NCBI GenBank assembly: GCA_910577995.1
Contig: CAJTND010000029.1
Coordinates: 1 to 8,466 of the forward strand
From: an uncultured Christensenella sp.
Lineage (GTDB): Bacteria > Bacillota > Clostridia > Christensenellales > Pumilibacteraceae
DNA: 8,466 bases
Direction: 5' to 3'
Shown here: in pieces, positions 1 to 8,426 of the stretch
Position numbering within the stretch: the first letter of the stretch is position 1
How the letters are laid out: the number at the start of each line of letters is the position of its first letter
Notes under the pieces: model-generated
Told to the model about the DNA's origin: nothing
Database searches by the model: none
Seen by the model: the letters and a program-made list of their open reading frames with translations, nothing else
Made by a program: the position numbers and the translations under genes

Positions 1-52
1 CTTCCCCCTTTCGGGGGAAGTGTCAACGCGTTAGCGTTGACGATAGGGGCTT
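1..52. repeat. Double-hairpin intergenic repeat, left copy
   Basis: Two perfect 8-bp stems follow each other. Stem A is CTTCCCCC (1-8), loop TTTC, GGGGGAAG (13-20). Stem B is GTCAACGC (22-29), loop GTTA, GCGTTGAC (34-41). A conserved tail GATAGGGGCTT (42-52) follows. The same layout and tail recur at 8422-8466 with a different stem B, so this is a dispersed repeat and not chance. On the minus strand it begins about 17 bases after the acnA stop and could end or protect that transcript. No T-run follows within the window, so I do not call it a terminator. The left edge of the window coincides with the edge of the repeat, so the true element may extend further. Confidence 0.8.
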
Positions 53-68
53 TGCCGTAAGAGTTCCT

Positions 69-1991
69 TCACTCGCTTTTCAACAGATTGACCGTACCGC
101 CTGCGAGCAGGATATTTTTCTGTCTGTCGGTAAGCTCGAGCTTGACCTCGAACGTCGTCTTTTTGGTTTTGTTTTCCACGACGCCGACGCCTGCCGCGAC
201 GAGTTTTTTCGGGTCTTTTATCACAAGCGTATCATCGATATCTATGCGGTCGTAGTCGGTTTCGTTCGCGAACACGAGCGGAAGTATCCCCGAATTTATC
301 AAGTTGTCGCGGTGCATGCGCGCGAAGCTCTTGACTATCACCGCGCGGATACCGAGCTGTAACGGCGCGAGCGCCGCGTGCTCTCTCGAACTGCCCTGAC
401 CGTAGTTAGCGCCGCCGACGATGATTCCGCCGCCCGCCGCTTTGGTGCGCGCCGCGAACTGCGCGTCGGCTGTCGACAGGCAGTAGTCCGCAAGGTACGG
501 GATATTCGAGCGGAACGGCAAGATCTTGGCGTTGCTCGGCATGATGTGATCGGTCGTTATGTTGTCGCCGAGCTTGGCGGTGACATTTCTTTCTATCGCG
601 CCGCCGAGCGCCGTGCCGACGGGGAAGGGTTTTATATTGGGACCGCGGACTATCTCCGTGTCCGCGAAGTCTTTGGGGTCTAATATGAGGTTGTCGTTGA
701 CGGTAAACGCTTTCGGCAATTTTATGCCGTCGAGCGCGGCGCAGTCCGCCTCCGTCGGCTCTGTGAACACGCCCTTAATCGCGCTTACCGCGGCGGTCAG
801 CGGCGAAACGAGGTACACGCTCGCGCTCTCCGTGCCGCTGCGCGCAAAGAAGTTGCGGTTGAACGTGCGGAGCGACACCGCGCCCGTCTTGGGGCTTTGT
901 CCCATGCCGATGCACGGACCGCACGCGCATTCGAGCACGCGCGCTCCGCTGTCGAGTATATCTTTGAGCGCGCCCAGCTCGCTCATCATAGTAAGCACCT
1001 GGCGCGAACCGGGATTGACGGTCAGCGAAACGCCGGGCGCGACGGTCTTGCCTTTGAGCAGCGCCGCGACCTTGAGCATCGTCAGCAGCGACGAGTCCGT
1101 ACACGAACCGATACAGACCTGATCTATCTTCATGCCCGCGACGGTCTTGACCTCAATAACATTGTCTGGCATGTGCGGCGCAGCAGCGAGCGGTACGAGC
1201 TTTGACAGGTCGACAATGAGCGTTTCGTCGTACTCCGCGCCGTCGTCGGCGGCGAGCGGACGGAAAACGTCCGCGCGGCCCTGCGCCGTCAGAAATTCCT
1301 CGGTCCTTTCGTCCGACGGGAATACCGACGTTGTTGCGCCGAGCTCAGCGCCCATATTGGTCACGGTCGCGCGCTCGGGCACGGACAGCGACGCGACGCC
1401 CTCGCCGTAATATTCCATTACCTTGCCGACGCCGCCCTTGACGGTCAGCCGCCGCAGGACTTCGAGTATTATATCCTTTGCCGTGACGTTTTTCCCGAGC
1501 CTGCCGACAAGCTCCACGCCGACGACCTTCGGGTACGAGATGTTCAGCCTGCCCTTGGCCATGGCGAGCGCGACGTCAAGTCCGCCCGCGCCTATCGCGA
1601 GCATGCCTATACCGCCGCCCGTCGGCGTGTGCGAGTCCGACCCGACGAGCGTCTGCCCGGGACAGCCGAACCGCTCCAAATGCACCTGGTGGCAAATGCC
1701 GTTGCCCGGCTTGCTTACGAACACGCCGTGCTTGAGCGCGACCGATTGGATGTACGCATGATCGTCGGCGTTCTCGAAACCCGATTGCAGCATGTTATGA
1801 TCGATGTACGCGACCGAGCGCTTGGTCACTACTTTATCTACGCCGAGCGCTTCGAGCTGAAGATAGCACATAGTGCCCGTCGAGTCTTGCGTCAGCGTCT
1901 GATCGACCGAAATAACGACGGGCGCGCCCGCTACAAGCTCGCCCTCGATCAAATGCTCGGAAAATAATTTTTGCGTCAGTGTTTGTTTCAT
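69..1991 (-). CDS. acnA: Aconitate hydratase (aconitase), clostridial 640-residue type
   Basis: This cytoplasmic [4Fe-4S] enzyme interconverts citrate and isocitrate through cis-aconitate, linking acetyl-CoA and oxaloacetate to 2-oxoglutarate and glutamate. What is seen: the N-terminal aconitase signature around residues 93-135 (PGNGICHQVHLERFG, then GSDSHTPTGGGIGML). The three expected cluster cysteines are C297 (IGSCTDSS), C357 and C360 (CACGPCIGMG). The substrate segment RNFFARSGTESASVYLVSP lies at 379-397. The C-terminal swivel domain carries DNITTDHIMPSNAKILPFRS (476-495) and the catalytic-loop motif YGQGSSREHAAL (530-541). The length fits the compact clostridial and mitochondrial-like form rather than the roughly 890-residue AcnA of E. 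coli. The ATG is preceded by AGAGG (1999-2003) at a 7-base spacing. The gene ends in TGA. It is last in the run, 90 bases after the small unknown gene, a gap in which I found no clear promoter. All key residues appear intact. LeuC/LeuD are relatives, but the one-chain domain order and motifs favour aconitase. Confidence 0.95.
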   Translation of the reverse strand: MKQTLTQKLFSEHLIEGELVAGAPVVISVDQTLTQDSTGTMCYLQLEALGVDKVVTKRSVAYIDHNMLQSGFENADDHAYIQSVALKHGVFVSKPGNGICHQVHLERFGCPGQTLVGSDSHTPTGGGIGMLAIGAGGLDVALAMAKGRLNISYPKVVGVELVGRLGKNVTAKDIILEVLRRLTVKGGVGKVMEYYGEGVASLSVPERATVTNMGAELGATTSVFPSDERTEEFLTAQGRADVFRPLAADDGAEYDETLIVDLSKLVPLAAAPHMPDNVIEVKTVAGMKIDQVCIGSCTDSSLLTMLKVAALLKGKTVAPGVSLTVNPGSRQVLTMMSELGALKDILDSGARVLECACGPCIGMGQSPKTGAVSLRTFNRNFFARSGTESASVYLVSPLTAAVSAIKGVFTEPTEADCAALDGIKLPKAFTVNDNLILDPKDFADTEIVRGPNIKPFPVGTALGGAIERNVTAKLGDNITTDHIMPSNAKILPFRSNIPYLADYCLSTADAQFAARTKAAGGGIIVGGANYGQGSSREHAALAPLQLGIRAVIVKSFARMHRDNLINSGILPLVFANETDYDRIDIDDTLVIKDPKKLVAAGVGVVENKTKKTTFEVKLELTDRQKNILLAGGTVNLLKSE

Positions 1992-2081
1992 ATTTTGACC
2001 TCTGTGATAGGTTACGGTTTTCGGCTGTCTTCTGCTTTCGGGCGTTACCGTCGCGAGCCCGCGCCCATAATCGCGCAGCGG

Positions 2082-2414
2082 CTACATATCCTCGCGGAAA
2101 TAGCGCGGTATCGGCTTGATAGTGCCCGTCGTGTTTTCCAGCGTGAAGAAGTCGAAATCGACGTCCTCGACGAATTCCGTCGCAAGGAACTTGCAGATAT
2201 TGAAGTGCACGAAATTATAGATATGGCTTTTTAGCACGATGGGCGTCGGGATATCCATTGCGCGCGTTATCTCGCACAGGTACTCGAACAACCGTTCCTC
2301 GTCGAACGGACCGTCGAGCGTGTGCATATAACTGCGCGTTATCTTGTCGCCGCGCATGGTCTTTGCCCAGATCCGCGGAAATAGCTTGGCTTTGAGTTCT
2401 TTGCCTTTTTCCAT
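2082..2414 (-). CDS. Conserved-looking small protein of unknown function, coupled to guaA
   Basis: I do not recognise this 110-residue protein. It has no signal peptide, no long hydrophobic membrane segment and no cysteine pair; its single Cys is within FEYLCEITRAMDI. The N-terminus is basic (MEKGKELKAKLFPRIWAKT), the middle is mixed helix-like sequence with a DIPTP motif, and residues 78-97 are rich in Phe and Asp (FVEDVDFDFFTLE). This suggests a small soluble cytoplasmic protein. It is likely real: it starts one base after the guaA TGA, it has a GGGAG ribosome site inside the last codons of guaA, and it ends in TAG at a normal distance from acnA. The position implies translational coupling to GMP synthase, but that does not prove a related function. 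Confidence 0.75.
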   Translation of the reverse strand: MEKGKELKAKLFPRIWAKTMRGDKITRSYMHTLDGPFDEERLFEYLCEITRAMDIPTPIVLKSHIYNFVHFNICKFLATEFVEDVDFDFFTLENTTGTIKPIPRYFREDM

Positions 2415-2415
2415 A

Positions 2416-3942
2416 TCACTCCCACTCGATAGTCGCGGGCGGCTTGCTCGTCACGTCGTACACTACGCGGTTGACGTGCTTTACCTCGTTGACTATGCGG
2501 TCGGATATGCTTTGCAAAACGTCGAAAGGGATCTTCGCCCAGTCCGCGGTCATGCCGTCGACGCTCGTCACGGCGCGCAGTCCGACGGTGTAATCGTATG
2601 TGCGCTCGTCGCCCATGACGCCGACGGTGCGGATATTCGTCAGTACCGCGAAGTACTGCCAGATCTCGCGATCGAGCTTGGCTTTGGCTATCTCGTCGCG
2701 CAGTATGTAGTCCGCGTCGCGCAGTATGTCAAGCTTGTCCTCGGTAACGTCGCCGATGACGCGTATCGCAAGCCCCGGACCGGGGAACGGCTGACGCATG
2801 ACGATGCTCTCGGGCAGTCCTATCTCGAACCCGAGCCGCCGCACTTCGTCCTTGAACAGCAGACGGAGCGGCTCTACGAGCTCCTTGAAGTCTACTACGT
2901 CGGGCAGTCCGCCGACGTTGTGATGGCTCTTTATCTTGGCGGAATGGTTGAGTCCGCTCTCGATTACGTCGGGATATATCGTGCCCTGAACGAGGTAATC
3001 GACCGCGCCGAGCTTTTTCGCCTCCGCCTCGAACACGCGGATGAACTCCTCGCCAATTATCTTGCGCTTGCGTTCGGGCTCGCTCTCGCCCTTGAGCTTG
3101 GTCAGGAAGCGTTCGGACGCGTCGACTGCGATAAGGTTCATTTTCTGTCCGTCGCGGAAAACGCTGACGACCTCCTCCGCCTCGCCCTTTCTTAAAAGAC
3201 CGTGGTCGACGAATATGCAGGTGAGGTTGGGGCATGCGCGGTGCACGAGCGCCGCGGCGACGGCGGAATCGACGCCGCCCGAGAGCGCGCAAAGCACTTT
3301 CTTATCGCCTATCTTCGCTTTGAGCTCGGCGACCGTGCGCTCGACGTAGCCCGACATCGTCCAGTCGCCCGCCGCGCCGCATATCTTATACAGGAAGTTT
3401 TTGAGTATGGCGAAGCCTTCCTCGGTGTGCATGACTTCGGGATGGAACTGCACGCCGTACAGCTTGGCGGAGTCGCATTCGAGCGCGGCGACGGGGCATG
3501 TTTCCGTTACAGCGGTGACGGTAAAGCCCGTCGGGATCTTTTCTATATAGTTGGTGTGGCTCATCCAGCACACCGACTTCTTTTTTATGCCGTCGAACAG
3601 CGCAGTGCTCTTTTTGACGGTGAGCGTGCGCTTGCCGTACTCGCGCGGACCGATGCCGACCGCGCCGTCGAGCGTGCCGGCTATAAGCTGACAGCCGTAG
3701 CAAATGCCGAGCGTCGGTATGCCCGTTTTAAGCAACTTCGCGTCGATACGCGGCGCGCCCTCGTCGTTGAACGACGACGGTCCGCCCGTGAACACGAGCC
3801 CTATCGGCTTGGTCTTTTCTATCGATTCCTCGAGCTTCTCGAACGAGATGAGCTCGCAATAAACGTTGGCTTCGCGCACTCTGCGCGCTATAAGCTGATT
3901 GTACTGCCCGCCGAAGTCGACGACCAAAACGGTTTGCGCCAT
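2416..3942 (-). CDS. guaA: GMP synthase (glutamine-hydrolysing)
   Basis: The enzyme converts XMP, ATP and glutamine to GMP, the last step of de novo guanine nucleotide synthesis, in the cytoplasm. Residues 1-190 are a class I glutamine amidotransferase: oxyanion region FTGGPSSF (51-58), nucleophile C81 in GICYGCQ, and catalytic H167 and E169 in VQFHPEV. The ATP-pyrophosphatase domain follows, with P-loop SGGVDSAVAAALV (221-233), FVDHGLLRKGE (244-254) and the lid region KIKSHHNVGGLP (336-347). The C-terminal dimerisation domain contains RQPFPGPGLAIRVIGD (383-398) and ends in KPPATIEWE, the usual GuaA terminus. At 508 residues it is of normal length. The ATG has GGAGG (3951-3955) at an 8-base spacing. 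It lies 44 bases after the Fic gene and directly before the small unknown gene. No guanine riboswitch is visible in the short upstream gap. Confidence 0.97.
   Translation of the reverse strand: MAQTVLVVDFGGQYNQLIARRVREANVYCELISFEKLEESIEKTKPIGLVFTGGPSSFNDEGAPRIDAKLLKTGIPTLGICYGCQLIAGTLDGAVGIGPREYGKRTLTVKKSTALFDGIKKKSVCWMSHTNYIEKIPTGFTVTAVTETCPVAALECDSAKLYGVQFHPEVMHTEEGFAILKNFLYKICGAAGDWTMSGYVERTVAELKAKIGDKKVLCALSGGVDSAVAAALVHRACPNLTCIFVDHGLLRKGEAEEVVSVFRDGQKMNLIAVDASERFLTKLKGESEPERKRKIIGEEFIRVFEAEAKKLGAVDYLVQGTIYPDVIESGLNHSAKIKSHHNVGGLPDVVDFKELVEPLRLLFKDEVRRLGFEIGLPESIVMRQPFPGPGLAIRVIGDVTEDKLDILRDADYILRDEIAKAKLDREIWQYFAVLTNIRTVGVMGDERTYDYTVGLRAVTSVDGMTADWAKIPFDVLQSISDRIVNEVKHVNRVVYDVTSKPPATIEWE
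2419..2423 (-). promoter_or_regulatory. Ribosome binding site of the 110-residue gene, inside the end of guaA
   Basis: GGGAG on the minus strand ends 4 bases before the ATG at 2414. It overlaps the last two sense codons of guaA (Trp-Glu). Ribosomes finishing guaA would arrive at the next start, which supports both this start and translational coupling. Confidence 0.6.
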
Positions 3943-3986
3943 GTTGTATTCCTCCGTGACTGTTCAATAAGATAGCCGTAGTCCGC

Positions 3987-4586
3987 TTACAGATCCTGCG
4001 CGCGGTAGTTACTTAAACCCTCGAAATAAAAGCTCGCGTCTATACCTTTGAGGTACGTGAGCCGACCGATATCGCGCGTGAGCGCGTTGCCGATAAGCTC
4101 TTTGAGCTCGCCGTCGTACAGCGCGCTTTTTTCCAGCGCGGCTTTGTATGCGTCCTTGCTTATCGCGCTCCAATTGACCATGACGGAAAAAGTCTTTTTG
4201 AGCATTGCGTCCAGCCATATCCGCGTCGTCCTGCCGTTGCCAGAGCGGAACGGGTGCGCGACGTTCATTTGGACGTACTTGGATATTATATCGTTGAACG
4301 TCGTCATCGGCATGATGTCCACAAAGTCGAGCGCTGTCGAAAGCCCCTCGACGGGCGTGAACCGCATCTTGCCCTTGACGATGTTTACGGTGCGCATTTC
4401 GCCCGCGTTCTCGTAAACGTCGCCGAACATGTATTTATGTATCAGCTTGAGCGCGGCGAACTTGCCGACGTCCAGACGGTCGAGATAACCGCGGTCGAAA
4501 AGCTCTACCGCGCGTTTCTTGCTGACGCGTTCCTCGGCGGCGTTGCGCTCCACGGTAGTCATTCCGTTCCTGTCAAGCAGCGTCAT
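3987..4586 (-). CDS. Fic-domain protein AMP transferase, class III (C-terminal self-inhibitory motif)
   Basis: Fic enzymes usually transfer AMP from ATP to a hydroxyl of a target protein. In this 199-residue protein the N-terminal Fic core reads KLIHKYMFGDVYENAGEMRT (47-66). It is followed by a flap region NIVKGKMRFTPVEG (68-81). The full catalytic motif HPFRSGNGRTTR spans 111-122, with catalytic H111 and phosphate-binding N117, R119 and R122. Near the C-terminus is SFYFEG (185-190), which fits the inhibitory (S/T)xxxE(G/N) pattern. Its C-terminal position is that of class III Fic proteins such as Neisseria NmFic, where the glutamate blocks productive ATP binding and self-modification relieves this. 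No separate antitoxin would then be needed, and none is seen next to it. The ATG is preceded by a strong AAGGAGG. It lies 21 bases after typA and 44 before guaA. The target is unknown; NmFic modifies DNA gyrase, but that need not hold here. Confidence 0.92.
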   Translation of the reverse strand: MTLLDRNGMTTVERNAAEERVSKKRAVELFDRGYLDRLDVGKFAALKLIHKYMFGDVYENAGEMRTVNIVKGKMRFTPVEGLSTALDFVDIMPMTTFNDIISKYVQMNVAHPFRSGNGRTTRIWLDAMLKKTFSVMVNWSAISKDAYKAALEKSALYDGELKELIGNALTRDIGRLTYLKGIDASFYFEGLSNYRAQDL

Positions 4587-4594
4587 AGTTCGTA

Positions 4595-4601
4595 CCTCCT
4601 T
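4595..4601 (-). promoter_or_regulatory. Strong ribosome binding site of the Fic gene
   Basis: AAGGAGG on the minus strand stands 8 bases before the ATG at 4586 and 6 bases after the typA stop. It is the closest match to the anti-Shine-Dalgarno consensus in the window. It fixes the Fic start and suggests efficient translation for a protein usually expected at low activity. Confidence 0.8.
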
Positions 4602-4607
4602 GTTCCG

Positions 4608-6452
<1,845 letters not shown>

Positions 6453-6505
6453 ATAGTCTGCTCTTTGTTTTTCGATTTCACCATTGTTCCCGAGTGGATA
6501 TGACG

Positions 6506-8155
6506 CTAAACGTTTTTGAGTATCTTGTCGACCGCGCCGATAAGCGCTTTTATCGACGCCGTCATGATATCGGGATCTACGCCCGCGGCGAAGAACGTCC
6601 GCCCGCCCGCTTTCAGCCCGACATACGCCGCCGCCCGCGAGCCGCTGCCAGCTTCTAACGCGTGCTCGCTGTATAGCACTGTTTCGAAATCGAGCGAGAA
6701 CGCGTTTTTAAGAGCCGAAGCCGCGGCGTTGAACTGACCGTTGCCCTTGCCTATGAACACCGCGTCCCGGCCGTCGTTTTTCAGTCTGAGCGAAAGCAGG
6801 ATCTCGTCGCCGCTCCTGTCGAAAGTGAACGCGCCGAGCTCGAGCGGCTTTGCGATATTTACGTATTCGCGCTCGAATATGCTCTCCACCTCGTCGGGCT
6901 TGAGCTCCTTGTGCTTTTTGTCCGAGACCGATTTTACGAGATAGCCTATGTCCTCGCGCATCGCTTTGGGCACGACAAACCCGAACTTGCGTTCGAGCAC
7001 GTACGCGATGCCGCCCTTGCCCGACTGCGAGTTGATGCGTATCACGTCGCCGTCGTAGCTCCGCCCGACGTCCGCTGGGTCTATCGGAAGATACGGCACG
7101 TCCCACTTTGCGTCGGGGTTTTTGCGCCTGTGTTCCGTGCCCTTTGCTATCGCGTCCTGGTGCGAGCCGGAAAACGCGGTAAATACGAGCGAGCCGGCAT
7201 ACGGACTGCGCGGCGGGACCTTCATTCCCGTAAGCCGCTCGTACGCGCTGATTACGTTATTGAGGTCGGAGAGCTCCAGCCCCGGGTCGACGCCCTGCGA
7301 CAGCATATTCAAAGCGAGCGTCACTATATCGACATTGCCCGTGCGCTCGCCGTTGCCGAACAGCGTGCCCTCGACGCGTTCCGCGCCCGCGAGCATCGCC
7401 ATTTCCGCATCGGCTACGCCCGTGCCGCGGTCGTTGTGCGGGTGCGAGGACAATATTACGGAGTCCGCGCGTTTGAGGTTCTTTTTCATGTATTCGACCT
7501 GCGCCGCGTACACATGCGGCATGGACGTTTCTACCGTCACGGGCAGGTTGATTATCAGCTTGTTGTCTGGCGTCGGACGGATAACGTCCGCGACCGCGTC
7601 GCACACCTCGAGCGCAAACTCGGGCTCTGTGCCCGTAAACGACTCGGGGCTGTATTCCGTTCGATACATAGGCGCGCGCCGCTTTATCATCTCGGCGGCT
7701 TCGACGGCGATACCTATTATCTTCGCCTTGTCCGCCTTAAAGACCTGCTCGCGCTGCGGCTTGCTCGTCGAATTATAGAAATGCACGATAGCGTTTTTAA
7801 CGCCGTCGAGGCTTTTTAGCGTTTTGTCTATGATATGCTCGCGGCACTGCGTCAGCACCTGAACGGTCACGTCGTCGGGGATAAGTCCGCCGTCGATGAG
7901 CCTGCGCATGAACGCGTATTCCGTTTCGCTCGCCGCGGGAAATCCGACTTCTATCTCTTTGAACCCGAGCGAAACGAGCAAGCGGAAAAACTCTATCTTC
8001 TCGTCGAGCTCCATGGGCGTGACAAGCGCTTGATTCCCGTCGCGAAGATCGACACTGCACCAAACGGGCGGCGCGGTTATCCGGTCGCGTTTGACAAAGT
8101 CGTAACAGTCTGTCGGCGGCGGAAAAAAATTGATCTTATACTTGTCGGACTTCAT
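6506..8155 (-). CDS. leuA: 2-isopropylmalate synthase
   Basis: The enzyme condenses acetyl-CoA with 2-oxoisovalerate to give 2-isopropylmalate, the committed step of leucine synthesis. It is a DRE-TIM metallolyase: the barrel opens with CSVDLRDGNQAL (33-44, R38 and D39), and the metal-binding HPH is at 238-240 in SSHPHNDRGTG, followed by GTLFGNGERTGNVD (263-276). FTAFSGSHQDAI (325-336) belongs to the linker region. Residues from about 440 form the C-terminal LeuA dimerisation/allosteric domain, so leucine feedback control is likely. The 549-residue length and the KxxFFPPP-like N-terminus fit the longer actinobacterial and clostridial LeuA form, not the roughly 520-residue E. coli type. The start at 8155 is supported by this N-terminus. 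There is no Shine-Dalgarno, and the next Met is M48, inside the conserved barrel. No leucine T-box or leader peptide is visible between promoter and ATG. leuB, leuC and leuD are not in the window. Confidence 0.95.
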   Translation of the reverse strand: MKSDKYKINFFPPPTDCYDFVKRDRITAPPVWCSVDLRDGNQALVTPMELDEKIEFFRLLVSLGFKEIEVGFPAASETEYAFMRRLIDGGLIPDDVTVQVLTQCREHIIDKTLKSLDGVKNAIVHFYNSTSKPQREQVFKADKAKIIGIAVEAAEMIKRRAPMYRTEYSPESFTGTEPEFALEVCDAVADVIRPTPDNKLIINLPVTVETSMPHVYAAQVEYMKKNLKRADSVILSSHPHNDRGTGVADAEMAMLAGAERVEGTLFGNGERTGNVDIVTLALNMLSQGVDPGLELSDLNNVISAYERLTGMKVPPRSPYAGSLVFTAFSGSHQDAIAKGTEHRRKNPDAKWDVPYLPIDPADVGRSYDGDVIRINSQSGKGGIAYVLERKFGFVVPKAMREDIGYLVKSVSDKKHKELKPDEVESIFEREYVNIAKPLELGAFTFDRSGDEILLSLRLKNDGRDAVFIGKGNGQFNAAASALKNAFSLDFETVLYSEHALEAGSGSRAAAYVGLKAGGRTFFAAGVDPDIMTASIKALIGAVDKILKNV

Positions 8156-8190
8156 ATATGAATTATATTACATTCATTAAAAATTGTCAA
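8156..8190 (-). promoter_or_regulatory. Consensus sigma-A promoter of leuA, probably giving a leaderless mRNA
   Basis: On the minus strand a perfect TTGACA (8190-8185) is followed by exactly 17 bases and a perfect TATAAT (8167-8162). Six bases (TCATAT) then lead to the ATG. With the usual six-base distance from the -10 box, transcription would start at 8155, the A of the start codon. The element is an A+T-rich island in G+C-rich DNA. No Shine-Dalgarno lies between promoter and ATG. It is the only convincing promoter in the window and may drive all six genes. Confidence 0.85.
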
Positions 8191-8191
8191 C

Positions 8192-8257
8192 TGCCGTCGA
8201 TAGGTTTTTTGCGCTCGGATACCCGACCGCCGCGTCCTTTTGTCCCCGTCACTCACG
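8192..8257. other. Non-coding spacer upstream of the leuA promoter
   Basis: I see no gene, RNA or strong hairpin here. Its first part, CGATAGGTTTTTTGC (8199-8213), resembles the tail of the double-hairpin repeat (CGATAGGGGCTTTGC at 41-55; 12 of 15 bases agree). It could be a decayed fragment, but the match is short. Confidence 0.35.
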
Positions 8258-8348
8258 TTTTGTCATCCTGAGCAACGCGAAGGATCTCAACCTTATTACC
8301 GCCGCACAGTCGGCATGAGACTCTTCGCTTGCGCTCAGAGTGACAAAC
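8258..8348. repeat. Bipartite palindromic intergenic repeat (GTCATCCTGAGC type)
   Basis: Two arms, 8258-8289 and 8316-8348, are imperfect inverted copies of each other (about 25 of 33 positions) around a 26-base centre. Each arm also has its own small stem: ATCCT (8265-8269) with AGGAT (8281-8285), and ACTCT (8320-8324) with AGAGT (8337-8341). The wording GTCATCCTGAGC...GAAGGATCTC is familiar as a dispersed repeat in bacterial genomes and behaves like a REP-type or MITE-like sequence. No transposase is present. Reading frames through it are artefacts. Confidence 0.75.
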
Positions 8349-8366
8349 GAACGGGACATAAATAAA

Positions 8367-8389
8367 ACACCCGAAACCTCGTCGCTTCC
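8367..8389. repeat. 23-bp direct repeat, copy 1
   Basis: This copy begins ACACCCGAAACC and ends TCGTCGCTTCC. It is identical over 23 bases to 8404-8426, with a 37-base offset. Here the sequence after CTTCC diverges into ACACTCGCGC, so this copy lacks the double hairpin that follows copy 2. Confidence 0.8.
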
Positions 8390-8403
8390 ACACTCGCGCA
8401 CAT

Positions 8404-8426
8404 ACACCCGAAACCTCGTCGCTTCC
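8404..8426. repeat. 23-bp direct repeat, copy 2, leading into the double-hairpin repeat
   Basis: Identical to 8367-8389. Its last five bases, CTTCC, are the first five of the double-hairpin element at 8422. It may therefore be the left flank of that element, with copy 1 a truncated remnant. Confidence 0.8.

Noticed and set aside
1..52. Rho-independent terminator for acnA
   Set aside because: Strong hairpins are present, but no T-run follows on the minus strand inside the window, and the same element occurs upstream of leuA, so it is better described as a repeat.
1992..2081. Promoter for acnA in the 90-base gap
   Set aside because: I found no pair of -35 and -10 boxes with acceptable spacing. 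Only the AGAGG ribosome site is convincing.
2344..3975. Plus-strand open frames of 283 and 257 codons opposite guaA
   Set aside because: They show the same antisense shadow effect. guaA on the minus strand has all catalytic motifs, and these frames have no recognisable domain.
6911..7819. 302-codon plus-strand open frame opposite leuA
   Set aside because: Antisense shadow of leuA with Arg- and Val-rich low-information translation and no family motif.
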